Below, piece by piece: positions 10,934-24,900 of a DNA stretch of 64,000 nucleotides (the stretch's first letter is position 1; each line of letters begins with the position of its first letter). The translations under genes and the position numbers were made by a program. Source of the DNA: Xiphydria camelus (taxonomy: Eukaryota > Arthropoda > Insecta > Hymenoptera > Xiphydriidae); NCBI GenBank assembly GCA_963678675.1, contig OY783196.1:28746827-28810826 (forward strand). Reading direction: 5' to 3'. Under the pieces are notes generated by a model. It saw only the letters and a list, made by a program, of their open reading frames with translations, was not told where the DNA came from and ran no database searches.

Positions 10934-13900
10934 ATGGCGACTACAGAGTCACTCGCAGAGGTAACAGATGTGGTGCAAATCTTGAAACAATGGGAGGAGG
11001 ATCACACTTCGCCATCGTATGACCCAATACCTACTTTGCAACGATTAGCTGAGATAATAGAAGTCGAAACTGAGAACTACTTGAAGATGGATCCCGATCC
11101 TTTTGATGAGAGGCATCCTTCGAGAACAGATCCAGAATGCAACTTTGGCCACATCCTCAAAGTCTTATTCAGGAAAGACAACTTTATGACAAAAGTACGG
11201 AGTATATAAATTCCATTAGGATTAGGAGACGTAAGATAGTAAGAAAGCATAGCGTCATTTCTTTAAAAATTTTTGTAAGACGGTCCTCGCTCGAATAGCT
11301 TATCACCGCGATCGCGTTACGTATCAGTCATTCACCATCGATAACATTCAATCCTATCCATAAATTTCTAAAACTGCAGTTGATAAACGATTACCTGAGA
11401 GACACGTACTGGTCAAGAGCTGGGGTCGCTGGTAGAGATGTAAGAAAACTTAACATTGCGGCCTGTCGCCTGATGCTGGACATACTTCCCGGACTCGAGA
11501 CATCTGCGGTATTTCAACCGGACATGGAAGGCCTCATACACAGACTGTTTTCATGGGCAGAGAAAAGCGTGGAGCCACTGCAAAGCTACGCGACCGGTCT
11601 TCTAGCCGCTGCAATGGAGGTACAAGACATTGCGACTGGTTTCAGAGAGCAGAACGGCAAGATGGTACCGTTGATGCTACAGAGGTTGCACAAGCTTCAG
11701 GATAAGGCGAAGGAGGATAGACAGGCGGCGGCCAACGTGCGACCATTCGCACATTTCGGGCAAAATAGAAATAGCCACGGTGATCCCGAGCACAAGGGCA
11801 TGCCGGGAAAGCGTAAGGTCAGGGATAAGAAGAGAGAGAACGGCGTGACGAGGAGTCCGACTCGTCAGGCGTTCTGTTCGGACGACGAGGACGGTATTCA
11901 AAATGCCGACGATACGCCACCCAATAAAAGAATGAAGAACAATGCAGAAGAGGCGGTCGACGTGACGCCGATAAAAAGTAACGATAACTTGTATCCCGAA
12001 ATGATGTCCCCGCCACTGTCGGTTCCGAAACAAGCCAATAACTCGCAGGTGACGCCGTCGAAGAACCAAAACGGCAGAGTGACGCCCCCGAGATCGGCCG
12101 GACTGTCGACATCGGCGAGATCAAACTTATCCAGGCCTCTTTCCCAGAGCGCCAGTACGCCTTGCACCCTCCTGGAAGGAAATTCCAATTCGTCCTGGGC
12201 CGAAATGGAGTCTTACGTAATTGGAAATGTTCAAATACACCCTCCCACTTTGGCTACGCGTCAGATGCTCATCTTGAGGTATTTGACGCCCATGGGAGAG
12301 TATCAAGAGTTCCTCGGCCATGTGTTCGAGCGGAACGCATTGGATTTGATCCTGAAGTACATAAACGTCCGCGAGACGAAGGACAGTCGTCTCGCTTTCG
12401 AAGCCCTCAAATATCTGGCCTCCCTGTTGTGTCACAAAAAGTTCAGCATTGAATTCTTGAACGTGGGCGGTCTGCAGAAATTGCTGGACGTACCAAGACC
12501 CAGCGTTGCCGCCACGGGGGTCTCAATATGCCTGTACTATCTCGCTTATTGCGAGGATGCGATGGAAAGGGTCTGCTTACTGCCCAAACACATTATATCC
12601 GACTTAGTGATGTACGCGCTCTGGCTCCTCGAGAGGAGTCACGATTCCGGGAGATGTCACGCGACCATGTTCTTCGGATTCTCGTTTCCCTTCAAAGTTA
12701 TTCTCGAAGAATTTGACGCCCAAGACGGATTGCGTAAACTATACAACGTTGTAAGTATCCTCGCGACGTGTGATCGGATATGGTTCGGTTTTGATGCTCA
12801 CCGTCGTATCGCTGTTACTCCTAGATATCCACGTTGCCAATATTAAACATCGAGGAAGAACCTGCTTTGAACGATGACGAGGAATGCGCCTCGAGACAAA
12901 TTGTCCGGCACGTGGCAGTTGCTCTGAAACGTTACATGGAAGCACACTTGTACCTCAAGGCGGAACAGTTGCAGAGGGCCGAAAACGCCAGAATAGAACG
13001 AGACACGTGGCAGCCTTCGATACCGCCATATAAGGTAATATTAACGATCGTATTTGTATCCTTCGTCGTTCATCAGCATGACCGTTCCTTTTATCCGGTA
13101 CCTCGACAATTAAGTTTAATCGATGACACTTCGTCTCGATAGGCGTGCAAGTTGAGCAGCGAGGAGGTGCAAGCGAAAGTGGAGGTCCTGCAGGAGCTTA
13201 TGTCCGTCAGGGCGATGTGGCCGCCAGTTGAGGAACTCCACCGACTTGGCGGCATCACCCTCCTCTTGCAAATCATCGCGTTCGCTCGCGAATGGAACTA
13301 CAGCGGTCGGTAAGTGCGATACGCCACAAAAGAAACAATTGCCTATTCCATTAAACCACTTGTGTTGAATTTCTCGTCTATGATCGACTGGCCCACCAAA
13401 CTCTTCGTTTCGTTAACTTCTCATTTTCTCTTCTTCGACCAGTGTTCACACGACGTCGAGCGCCGAAACGGTACGCTCTTGTTTAGACGTGATCGCAATC
13501 TGCTCCGTGGTGCCAAAAGTCATGCTCTTGCTGTGCGAAAGAGTCGATATGCCTGATATGTCTATGACGATGGCGATAAATCTCTTACTAGCAGCTGCGG
13601 AATGTGAAATCATTGCGGACGCAGACGTACAAAGAGCAGCGTTGAGAGCTGTAGTTAACTGCGTTTGCGCCCCTGTCAATAGGGTATGTTTTCTGACGCA
13701 AAATAATCCGAGGAAGGTGGATCTCCTATGCAAGAGTATAGTTATGAATGATTTTTCGCTCAGGTTGGCGGAAACGTGGCACGGTACTCCGTCAGTGGTT
13801 CGGCTAAGAAGAAAACGAACATTCACAATAGTGAAGAGCTCATTCAAAAGGTCTGGGAAAGCGTCAGATCGAACAACGGCATAATGGTACGTCCCCCGAA

Positions 13901-16900
13901 TGCTGCCAAGACTTCCGACGATCCGTTAGATCGGTACTGCTGTAATTGTACCTTCCGTTTTCAGGTTTTACTGCAATTGATGATGGTCAAGACGCCGATC
14001 ACGGACGCGGACAGTATTCGCGCATTAGCTTGCCGAGCATTAGCAGGCTTGGCGCGTAGCGAGAAAGTCAGACAAATCATCAGCAAGTTGCCAATGTTCA
14101 CCGATGGTCAAATACAAGCTCTCATGAAAGATCCGATACTTCAGGAGAAGAGACAGGAGCACGTTACGTTTCAAAAGTATGCACTAGAACTGATGGAACG
14201 GGTGTCGGGTAAAGCGAAACCGACGGGTGCGGAGTACGAAATATCTCTCGTCAGTCTGCACAGGGTATGACGAAAGCGAAACATTCCTTCCCCTTTCGAC
14301 GCAACGAGACGCGTCGATATTTATACCGAGCTTTCTCTGCAGGCAAACGTGGTGGCGCAAACTAGAATACAGTACAACGAACAGCAGCTCAATCAGCTGA
14401 TACATCAGCATCTCGTCTCGAAAGGACTTACCGAAACAGCAGCGAGTCTTCAAAGGGAAGCGAATCTGGACTCGTCTCCAGCGGTGATGAAACCAGTGAC
14501 CACCTATCAACCCTTTACTTATCGCAGTCCAGCGACTTCCGTGGTAAGACCGTAGTACTGTCAGAACGAGAGAGCCGTTAGGAAGGCGTTCAAAGGTTGG
14601 CATATTGTTGACATCTTTTTCTTTCAGGCAAGAGCTGGTTTCTCTCCTGTCGTACCGATTAATCTTTACAATACGAGCAGAAGCACTCAGCGAGATGGGT
14701 CTAGCAGAAATGCCGCGACTCCAACGTCCGGATCGTCCAGATTCATCTCTCATACTGGTTCTTGTTCCAGCACGACTCCCCTTTCCGTTAACAACATTCC
14801 CGTCCGTGTAAAACTGTCCGATAGTTTAACCCAAAGCCCCGTTATAAATACCGGTCAACCGATCAAATTGCAAATTAATCAAAAGCAAGTACAGCATTAA
14901 CGAATCGACTAACGATACTTGTTCCGCTCCAATACGAATCGTCGTAATGCAGACATTTTGTACCGCAGGAAATTGATTCAAGTGGACAGACAGCAGCCGT
15001 CGGTCGCGACTACAAATTGTCCGCTCTCAACGGCCCAACAGGCGACCTGCAGGTCGCTGCAGAAACAAATTTCGCGAGATCCTGGAGGCGGAGGCGGCCC
15101 GGGGGTAGCCACTTCTAACATGGCCACGATCACGCTAGACTCCATTATAACAGAATACTTGACAAATCAGCACGCCCTTTGCAAAAATCCCATGGTGACC
15201 TGCCCGCAATTCAATCTATTCGAGTGAGTCCTCAATTTGGATGATCGGCAACGTCGACGAGATTCGACAATGGCGTACATCACTACTCTTCCAACTCTGT
15301 TGCAGGCCGCACAAGTGTCCGGACCCGTGTACAAAGAACTCGTCGCCGACGAACGTAACCGTTCGGCTCGCAAGACGAACCCTGGGAATGGACAGCAGGA
15401 GACTGGATAGAAGATATATTTACAGTCGTTTCTGTCCTGTCAAATCCGTCCGACCAACCGATGTCGACGGCACGTTCACCTGTTGTACATTTTCGGTAAA
15501 TGCACAAACTTCGCAGAACCTTTTTATTTTCGTTAAGTGGGACTTGAGTTTAAGATTCGTTAAAATTGGCATTCGTCCACCACAGCCTTGTCAGCAGTAC
15601 TTAATGTGTGGAACGTACGGCGGAGACGTGACGATGTTTAACGTCCACACCGGGACCGAGGAAGCGACGTATCAGTGCCACGAATCGTACGTCTATCACG
15701 TGGAGTGCAATCAGCAGGGCAATCTCCTGCTCACTTCAACCGCTTGGAGGAGTCCGATGTCGGCACTCTGGAGTATAGGCGCCTTCTTCGACATGAAGTT
15801 ACCCCTCGAACACGAAGACTACGTTGAATTTGGGAAGCTTCAGGATAGGATAATTGGGACGCAAGGAGAAAGCGCTACGGTGAGTGAAGACGATTCGAAT
15901 TTACGCGGTTGCACTCGTCAAGTTGCCCACAGACGATAAGGTTCGTGAATCCTTTTTCTTTCAGATATACGATATAGCAACTGGAAAGCTGCTGACGACA
16001 TTGACACCGTCGATCTCGAATCAGTATACCAAAAATCGGGCGACTTTCAGCATGAACGATGAGCTTGTGCTCAGCGATGGCATTTTATGGGACGTCAATT
16101 CTGGCAAGGAGATCCACAAGTTCGATAAGCTGAATCAGACTCTAAACGGCGTGTTTCATCCAAACGGCACGGAAGTCGTGTCTAATACCGAAGTTTGGGA
16201 TCTACGAACGTTTCACTTGCTCAAAACAGTTCCTACTCTAGATCAGATGGAAGTTATCTTCTCTCCGGTCAACAGTATCATATACGCGGTTTCGCTGGAC
16301 CAGGAGGCCGAAGACGAGGCTAATTCTGTCACGTCCTTCAAGACCCTAGATGCGTTGGACTACGGCAGTATCGGTTGGTGATCCTACGTTGACGTAACGC
16401 CGAGATCTTGCTAGTTCCAAAAATGTCTAAGTTTCAATTGAATCCTCCGTATGTTTATTACAGCGACGTGCGACGTCAAAAGAGGTATTTACGATCTGGC
16501 GTGCAACAAGTTCGATACGCAAATCGCGATCGTCGAAAATCAGGGTGAATTTGAGAGCATTCAGGAATCCTGCGTCAGACTGTACGACGTCGGTAGGCGG
16601 AGAGATGACGAGGACGAAGCTGACGAGGACGACGACGAGGAAGATCTCGACGCCAGTGACGACGACGGCTCGAATTCGGGCTCCGACGATAACAATGCCG
16701 ATGGTGAGTTTAACCACTACGACGGTTGCATTGGCACAATTGACGCGGCAGTTGGCCCGAGACCTCGTCATCTCGACATGTACCTCTTACTTTGACAATG
16801 TGCAGCCGCGAACTCGACCTGAGATTCTTTATCTTTGAATGCAGATGGAGATAATGCCGATGCAGCGGGGGACAATGGCGACGGTAACGAGCGAAACAAT

Positions 16901-17092
16901 GGCGATGATAACGACGATGACGATGACGATGATGAGGACGACGACGATGACGACGACGACGATGACGATGACGACGATGGTGGGGATGGCGATGATTTCG
17001 GGGACGACAATTCGGAATACGATCCTAATAGTGACATAAGCGATCGTTCAGACGACTTTTCCTTTTTGGAGTTGGACGAAATGCTGTTCTGA
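10934..17092 (+). CDS. DCAF1: DCAF1 (VprBP; mahjong in fly), CUL4–DDB1 substrate receptor
   Basis: Substrate-recognition subunit of CRL4 ubiquitin ligase, nuclear. Coding exons: 10934–11194, 11380–12750, 12825–13034, 13143–13309, 13443–13683, 13764–13886, 13965–14264, 14343–14543, 14628–14888, an exon ending at 15223 (start uncertain), 15306–15495, 15586–15879, 15965–16373, 16464–16703, 16845–17092. About 1,580 residues (human 1,507). Parts in order: helical armadillo-like N-terminal half with [17 protein letters not shown]; LisH motif [18 protein letters not shown] (about residues 900–935); the [10 protein letters not shown] segment; WD40 repeats from 15306 on; an Asp-rich tail. Of the two WDxR boxes that bind DDB1, the second is intact (WDLRTFHLL) but the first reads WDVN. 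The ATG at 10934 ([10 protein letters not shown]) is the first in frame. The junction at 14889–14996 needs transcript evidence. Confidence 0.92.
16895..16985 (+). repeat. GAC/GAT trinucleotide run coding for poly-Asp
   Basis: Inside the last DCAF1 exon an almost uninterrupted run of GAC/GAT codons (with few GAG/GGT) encodes the acidic tail, including more than ten consecutive Asp. Acidic tails are normal in DCAF1 orthologs, but the near-pure triplet repeat is prone to length change. Confidence 0.8.
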
Positions 17093-18961
17093 ACGCGTCC
17101 CACGACCATTTGCTGCCTTTGCGACAGCGCTCGTCTCGTCGTGAGTCGCCTTCCAGGGGAAAGTGTTCAGGTGTTCGTCTCCCGTTCAGCCGTTCTCATT
17201 CTTACTCGGGTTGTTCCCTACACCATTCTGCGGAACTTACCCAAACCTTTTCAAAGGAGTCCTTCAGGTTTTCACCATCGTTATCGCTTCTTGCCTCGTT
17301 CAATCATTATCATTCAGCCCGGAGAACAGCAACAACCGATGTCGTGTTTCTTTCGGGTAGGATCAAACATGAATTGGCGTGCGGAAGATGATGTGAGTCA
17401 TCATTATTTCGTGCGATATTAACTAGAGCAAGTAAACGAAAATACTCTTCGCCGTCGTCTTTGCATTTTGAAGCGTGTTCAACTCAACGCTGGCGTATTC
17501 CTTGTACATTTTATTTGTAAAATTTCAAACAATTTCGAGTATCATCCATATTTAACTTCGTTTTAATCTGTTTTTTCATGTCAGACGATTTAATCCAATT
17601 AATGATTTCCGTTTGGGCGGCCAAAAAGCAAGCCGAGAATAAACGCATCTAAAAGTCAAACCACGTGCGATGTAGTAAATTAATTGCGAACGATTGCTGA
17701 GCAATCGACATGGAAGATTTTGTTTTCCTCGCGACTACCGAGCAGAAAGGTCCGCGACGAGTGCAAAAGAACTTCCGATAGGTATTGTATACGCTGTAAC
17801 GATATATTAGTAGATACGAGATTAAATATAAGAAGAATATGAGCAAACGACGAGAGATACGTGAATTCTTCAAAAGCCTTAAAACCAAATTCCCATCAAC
17901 GCGATATTACGAGTGCCCAGGCGAAGTATGTAACACCTTTAAACTCTCTCGTGCAGTAATTAGCTTCAGAGTCTCGCTATTGTCTCAACACGGTTCGTTC
18001 GAGAGCTTGAAAAACTTCTCAACTCGACTATACAAATTATCCGTCGCAGTAGACCCACAAAGTACTAAAAGAAAATAAACGTACGCAGATTCGCGTGGCG
18101 ATCGCGAACTGTCCCTCTGGTTATGTATGTAAATGAAATAAAAATTGAATTTTGCTATTGTATGTACGTACGATTCGGTAGTGCGAAGTTCAAAGAAAAA
18201 GAAAGAAATATGGAAGTATAATTGTGAGATAAGTGGTTAGTGAACGTGATCGAATGATTATTATTATAATTATTAAATATTAATGTATATGGAATAAAAC
18301 ATGTAAAAAGTTCAAACCACTGTCTCGTCATCATTCGTCGACAGTGTCGGTGGTGCGAATAGAGCGTGCGTATACATATGTACGTCGTTAGCGCTGGGAA
18401 AACAGAAAGGGAATCCGATCGCACTCCTCATTTTTGCATTTAAAATCCAACGCTTCGCGAAAATTCCGCACGATGGCCGCCGTCGGCCGTGGCGCTCCCG
18501 CCGGGAACAAGTGTCTGTGTACAAGATGGCGGCGCCCGGAGTATCCATAGTACCCGTAGTCGTGAAAATTGCGAGGAAAAGTGCGAAAAGGACGTGAGGG
18601 ACTAAACGAGCGAGCCGCGTTCGGCGGTGCAAAGCGCCCCGAGGGGCAGCGCCGCAGCGGACGAAAATCCTTCGCCGTGAAGGATGTGATCGGGCGAGAC
18701 GGAACCCGCGCACAAGCCTGAGGCCAGGCCTGGCACGGCAGGCGAGGAGGTGGCTGAGGAAGAGGCGTACCGCCACGAAGAAGAGGTCAGTCGGTGCGAG
18801 CGGCGCCTAGTGCGCGGGTCTTCCCTGGAACTCCGTTCGACGTCCTCCTTCCTTCCTTCCCTCCCTCCGTTCCCTCCGCCGTCGATCTCCCCCCCGTCAG
18901 CGCCGCGTCGGTACGCACACCCAGAAACACGCGCGAGTGTTCCGGAAACCTGACGACGACG
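17093..18961. promoter_or_regulatory. DCAF1 3' UTR and ZAD zinc-finger gene promoter/leader
   Basis: Up to about 18.3 kb the sequence is AT-rich and non-coding and looks like DCAF1 3' UTR, with AATAAA at 18137–18142 and again near 18293. At about 18.45 kb it becomes abruptly GC- and CpG-rich, with ATGGCCGCCG and AAGATGGCGGCG (YY1/Pho-like) patches near 18475 and 18525. This suggests an unmethylated promoter and long leader for the zinc-finger gene starting at 18962. The reading frames here have no known domain. Confidence 0.5.
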
Positions 18962-21900
18962 ATGGAGCCGAGGGAGCGCTATCACGAGCTTTGCAGGCTC
19001 TGCGCCTCCTACGACGCCGTCAAGATGGATATTTTCGGCCAGGAGGGAAGAAATCGTCAACTCGTCGACAAGATCCAGACCTGCCTACCGTTCAAGGTGA
19101 GTCTTGTCTTCCCCGACACGCTCTACCCTCGTCCCCGTTCGCGTCGCCGTTCTTGTCCCCTCGCGTTCTGTCTCTCTCGCGCGCGCATTGTCTTCGCATC
19201 TGTTCGTCTCTCTCGCTCGTTCGTTCACTCGCTCGCTCTCGCTCTCTAGTTTCGCATACGCTTTCGGTCACGTCGTTCCCTACTCGGCCACGTCCCTGTC
19301 CTCGTTCCCGTTCTCATTCTCGGCATCCGTCGGCCCGGCCGCTGCCTTCCAATTTCCTATTCTCGACGAGGACGCGCGACGAGACCGCACCGCGGGTCGA
19401 GCGTCGGCAGCGCGAGCGAGGATCGAAAATTGCCAACGGAAGCCCCGCGGAGGCCGGCCGCGAGTCGTCGTGCGGGAGACATTTTGTTCGCGGGTCAGCG
19501 CGTCGAATACCGAGAGCGCGATCGGCCGCTCGTCGTCCACGGGATAAGCCGCGTCAGCCTCTCCACCACCCCGTTGCCAGCGGTCCGACGTCCGCTTCGA
19601 AGCGTTATCGCTGACTATTTCCAAACATCTCCCACTCGCGCTTCCGTCGCCACCACGCTCTCAAAGTCGATCTCGACGGTTCGACGCGCGCGTAGGTGTC
19701 CACACCGCCACATCGCCGACTTCTCCTGGCGCGCGCATTCCCGGCGTCGAGCCGATTCTCGGTACTCGTCTTCTACGGCCTCTCGATTATATCGTCTCGC
19801 TCTTCGGAGGAAAATCACGCTTCCCGAAGGTCGTTTTGAAACGAGTGAAACCTTCGACGCGCGCTTCTCTCCATCGGCTCCCTACTCGGACGTGTCCCCG
19901 TCTACCTAGCGATGACGTAGGTACGCGTTCTCGTCGTCGACCCGTTAGCGGGAGACCGTATCTGCGTTGTTTTTCGCTCGCGCTTATAGTCGCCCGCGAG
20001 AGAGAAAAAGGGAGGCGTTGCACCGCACCACTTGCGCTGTAAACAAATCGTTCGGAATCACGTGAAAAGAAGGTCCACAACGACCCGCGACGGCGACGAT
20101 CGCGTTTTCCCTGATTCGTCGCCGAAAACAATTCATTGCACGCGGTAGATTATATCTATCGATGTCGGTGCGATCGTCATCGGCGACAAGAGATCGCTAA
20201 TAGCGACGACCGATCGAAGTGCGCGCGTATTTGCTCCTCTCTTACGCGTACGACCCGATACGACGTGGTTGTCGGTAGTGTCGCGCTCCTCCCTCTCCCA
20301 CCTTTCCTTTTCGGAGCAGCGAGCACGTGTGCACGCGTAGGTATTCCTATGTACGTATGCACGCTGGCGCGTGTCAACATTATTCGCCGCGGTTTCGTTA
20401 TACGCATGCTTCGAAAGCCGAAACGACGATAAAACTCCGAAACTTTGAGAACATTTTCAGACACGACATATTGTTGAGTATTTGTCGCTTTCTCATACCG
20501 GGACCGATCGTACGAGCTAATCGATCGATGGCCGGCGGGTGTTATGTCACGCTGTGACAATGCGTCGTGCAACGCTGTCTCCGAAGGGACTATCGCTTGG
20601 CCGACGTCGTCTCACGCGTTCTCCCGATCGATCCTTCGCCTCCGCGTCTCTTCGAAAATTCTCTCCGCGCGCTGGTAATTCTATCGAACGTACGATCGTT
20701 CGTAAGGCGACTCTGCGTATTTGCCGGCACTTCGTGCTGCAGCGATAATAGGGACGAATTGAGAGAGAAGAAAATACGCGTACGCGGCCGTCGATTGAAC
20801 AAACAGTTGCCAGTCCAATATTCCCCTATTCAGTGTAAGCCTGTGTTCTGCACCCTGGAAGCATCGATTTACCGCTATTCCGAGCGAACCCTTCCTACCT
20901 CCTTGGAGGCCGCGCACCCGGACGACCCGAAGCCCCGCAGCTCTGTTCTTTGTAGCTCGGTTTGGGCAGGTGTCCTCGCAACCCGACGATGGTTACAGTT
21001 AATTTTCATTTCGAAATTATCGGAGCCTCCGTCGCCCATCGATCCCAGGAAGCACCGCCACCCGCTGCTAAGCATTTCGATCTGCGATTGAAAGGACGGA
21101 ACTGAAAATCCCAGTGCCGCAGCTAGTCCGCCTGTTGTAAGACACCGTTGGAATCGCTCGGGACACCCGATACGCGTGTAATCGAAGACCTCGGTCGTGG
21201 GAGAGAGAGAGAGAGAGAGAGTACGACCGAGAGGGAGGCAGAGCGGGCGGGCCAGCGGAGGAAAGAGAAGGAGACTTTATCTCGCGATAGACCGTGTGTC
21301 CTGGGGCCAGGGCTCTCGGTCGAGAAGTCGGGTGCGGTTGGCTGCCTGCTACGTGGAAGACGCTGGTCGCGCACGCCGTGCTTGTGCGTCGCACGTTTGT
21401 GTGTCCGGCTCTGTTCCCCTTCCTCCCACCCCAGCCTCCCCTCTCCGTCCCTTATCGTAGCACCGTACGCTGTGCCCCGTTGCCCCTTTTCTCCAGCCGG
21501 CGGTCTCGTCTCCTGGTTACAAGCCCTCCGCTCGACTCCTCCGCTCTTTCCCGCATGGCGCATCCTCGTTGTACCAGTCTCGAAACCTTTCCCCTCCGAC
21601 CACCCCGCCGTGCCTTTCCCACCGCTCGCGCCCCACGCGGCTACCCGTTGCCTTCTGCCTACCTGAACGTAATACCCGAATGTCCGGCTGGTCGACCACG
21701 ACCTCGTCCCCCGTCATCCTCGAAAGATCCCACGAAACGCTTTCGCGAAGAAACGCTTCGTCGGATCGTCCCGCGCGCAGCGGATGTGGCGACCGCCGAC
21801 GGGAAGGGAGCGACGTTGCTGTACTGGCTATCGAATATTCAGCGCGTCTCCGTTTGCCAACGATCGCTCGGAGTTTGATCTTTCCCTCGGAAAACAACAC

Positions 21901-24900
21901 GTATTTCGACCCTCTTTCTACGACTTTCAGACAATTTTTTATCGGGGCTCGCAGAACGCCGTTCTGTCTCCAATCCATGTCATTCACCGATCGGAAAATC
22001 GATCTTTAGATCGATCATATCCGCATCCACTCCGTTTCGAGAAAAAAAAAATGCGTTCGTTCGTTCGACTTGCAATTTCTGGAGCAAACCGATTAACGAT
22101 CCGCCGCGTAGCTCGAATATAGCGGTGCGGGCCCGCAATAATAATCGAGGGGCGATGCGTTTCGGTAACGTTGCCGACATTCCCTTCGAACGAACGGCAG
22201 ATGTTCTTGACACGGTTCGAAAGTGCAGTCTCGAGGGTCCAGGGAAGAACGAAAAGTTGGCGAACCAGTCACAAGAGAAAATAAACGTCGAGCGACGTAC
22301 ACGCGCCTCGGAAGAGAAAGAGCGCACGTAACAAAGGCATCGTTCGTTCTATCTTTACTGTTCCCGAGCATTTGGCGATTGGAAGCTCGACGGCATCAAT
22401 CTCCAGTCGGAATGCTATTGGTCGATCAGTTCCATTTTCATTATTTATTCAATAGAGCCGTATACATACCTTCCTTTTGCATCAGAGCTGATAATAAGCA
22501 AACGCACGTTCGGCTACGTCGGAAAGAGGATTTTTCCTTCCGGAGGGTCTGATAACCGATGTTCGTAAAGGACTGACTCGTTTTATCCAGAATATAGGGT
22601 AGGAAACATCGTTACGATATTCTACGGTTTTAGTTATGAATTTAGCAAAGGACGCGGATAATTCGTCACTTCGTCTTGGCGCCGAATGTGAACGCATTGA
22701 GAAAAATAATGATCCTCGATGTAGATCCGAAGGTGGCGTCTTTCATGGATCAAACTACTTAGTCGAGAGAGAAAACGGAGGACGCGTCATAATGAAACGA
22801 AAGAGAGAAAGTTCATACGCGCCCGGCACGCGTTACCAAGGACGTTCGGTTCTTCTTTTCTTCGCATCGGGACACCGAAATTGCGATTTGTGTTCGCACA
22901 AAATCATCCGGGAAATCGCCGGAAGAACGCCTCCTCGAGACTATTTGGACACCCTATGTGTTGATGAGTCACTCCATTCGAGTAAACGTACCTTGACCTA
23001 TATAGTAAATGGTGTAGTATTATACTTTCTCTATTGCGGAGCCGTTCATCAATGGATCTCCATGAGTGTGTACGGCACGTTTCCTCCTGCTCCGCGGAGG
23101 TGCCTCTCCTTTCGTGGACGAGCCATTTTTTTTGCGATTGGCGATCGACGATAGATGAAAAACAATCGTTCAGGAATCTTCGAATGCTCGCGGGATCGAT
23201 CGAAGACGAAGGTCGGATGGGGAGTGCCGTCTTCGGTAATTCAACCATCCTCACTTTTCTCAATTCCAGATAGCGGAGAACGATCGATTGCCGAAATGTT
23301 TGTGCTATCGATGCATGTACAATTTGGAAAATTTCTACGACTTCAGGACGGCGTGCGTGAATGCCGTGGCGTTGCTGGAACGATGCTTGCCGCTCAAAGA
23401 CACGGTACGTCATCTCGCCTGAAACAATTGGGAATTCGAAGGATTCTCGATCGACTCTGCGAGACGCTCTTGATTTTGGTTTTCACAGAGTTGCGATGGA
23501 GCGGAAAAGGAGATCGAGCGGTACACCGAGTTACGCTCGGAACTTCTCAAGGAGAAAGAGAATATGCCGATACTCATTCCCGAGGCCCCGATAGTTAATC
23601 CTAACGCAGCATTGGGTACTCCACCGAGGCTCAACTCTGACGGAGAAGCCGACCATGAAATTGAAGAGATTCTCGACCACAGCGGCACCGAGGAAGGTTC
23701 GTTGCCCGTCGATAGTGGGCAATTCCTCCCCCGGCATTCGGCAATTACACGAAATGCACGTTTCCCAGGTGTGGACGATCGCGAAGATCCAAAGTCGGAC
23801 GAGTACGAGATGGACATGGAGACGAATCCCAGCGACTTCCTGGAAATGACTTCCATAGTGACCGAGGACGCCGAGGAAAACAACACGGCGAACGCGTCAT
23901 TGCCGGTGGCGCAAGACTCTGGGGTTTTCCAGCACACGTCCGAGCAGCACGAGGTCTACGTTTGTTCTTTGTGCAGCAAGGCGTTCAGTTCGAAAGGACA
24001 CCTGTCGCTTCACGCGAGGATTCACGTTGGCGCTGGTGACGTGATCGGCGAGAAGGTCATCACCGACGATCACACATCGTACAAGAGGCCCTACCAATGC
24101 GATCTCTGCAACAAATCCTACTCCACGGCGAAGCACAGATGGGGCCACGTCTCCACGACGCACAGGTATGCTCGCGTGTTCGCGCTCGCTCGTTCGCGCG
24201 GATATTCACCCGCGCCGCGCCTACGATACGTTTTCTTTCAAGAAGCACCTCTTCCGTTTGCCGCAGAGGTCATCCGGCGGTAACGTGCGGCTACTGTTCC
24301 CGCATCTATTCCACGAGGACGAATCTCGAGGAGCATATAAAGTCGCGACACGCGGGATTGCCACCGCCACCAGAATTGCCGACCCCTTACGTTCAGCCGG
24401 ACAATAGGTTTCAGTGCAAAATGTGTCCGAAGATGTACACGAACGTGACCGACTTGAACAAGCACAGTCGAGTCTGCCTGAGGGCAGGCGAGCGACGGAG
24501 GGAGGTGCCAGGCAAAATTTCGATGCGAAAGAGCAAGGCTCCGATCGATACGTCGGATCTGTCCAGCCTGGATTCCGACGACGAAGGTAGCGGCAAGGAT
24601 TACCGCGACGCGGAGGCGAAGCTCGCGAAGAACCCGCAGCTCACGATTCTCAAGCAAGCTCTCACCAAGGGGGATTCTCCGATGCGAGATTTCGTCGAGG
24701 ATAGACATCGGATTGCCACTGGGTGTAAGCCGAAGAAAGTGGCGCGGACAGGTATCTCTCTTTTAAAGATTTCGTTCGCTACGAACTACCGAATTACCCT
24801 GTAGCCGTGGTACGCGTGTCGACGTGTCTAATCGATTGTACGTTGATGACAACCGTGAACAGATAGCAGCGAGATCGAGGGCCAGCAAAAGAGGTGGTTC

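Noticed and set aside
17839..18078. Small open frame beginning MSKRREIREFFKSL
   Set aside because: Lies in the DCAF1 3' UTR, has no recognised domain and no splice or start context; likely chance.
19104..23154. Many Arg/Ser/Pro-rich frames of 100–230 codons in the ZAD-gene intron and its flanks
   Set aside because: They arise from GC- and CpG-rich composition, overlap on both strands and show no domain; none connects in phase to the flanking exons.
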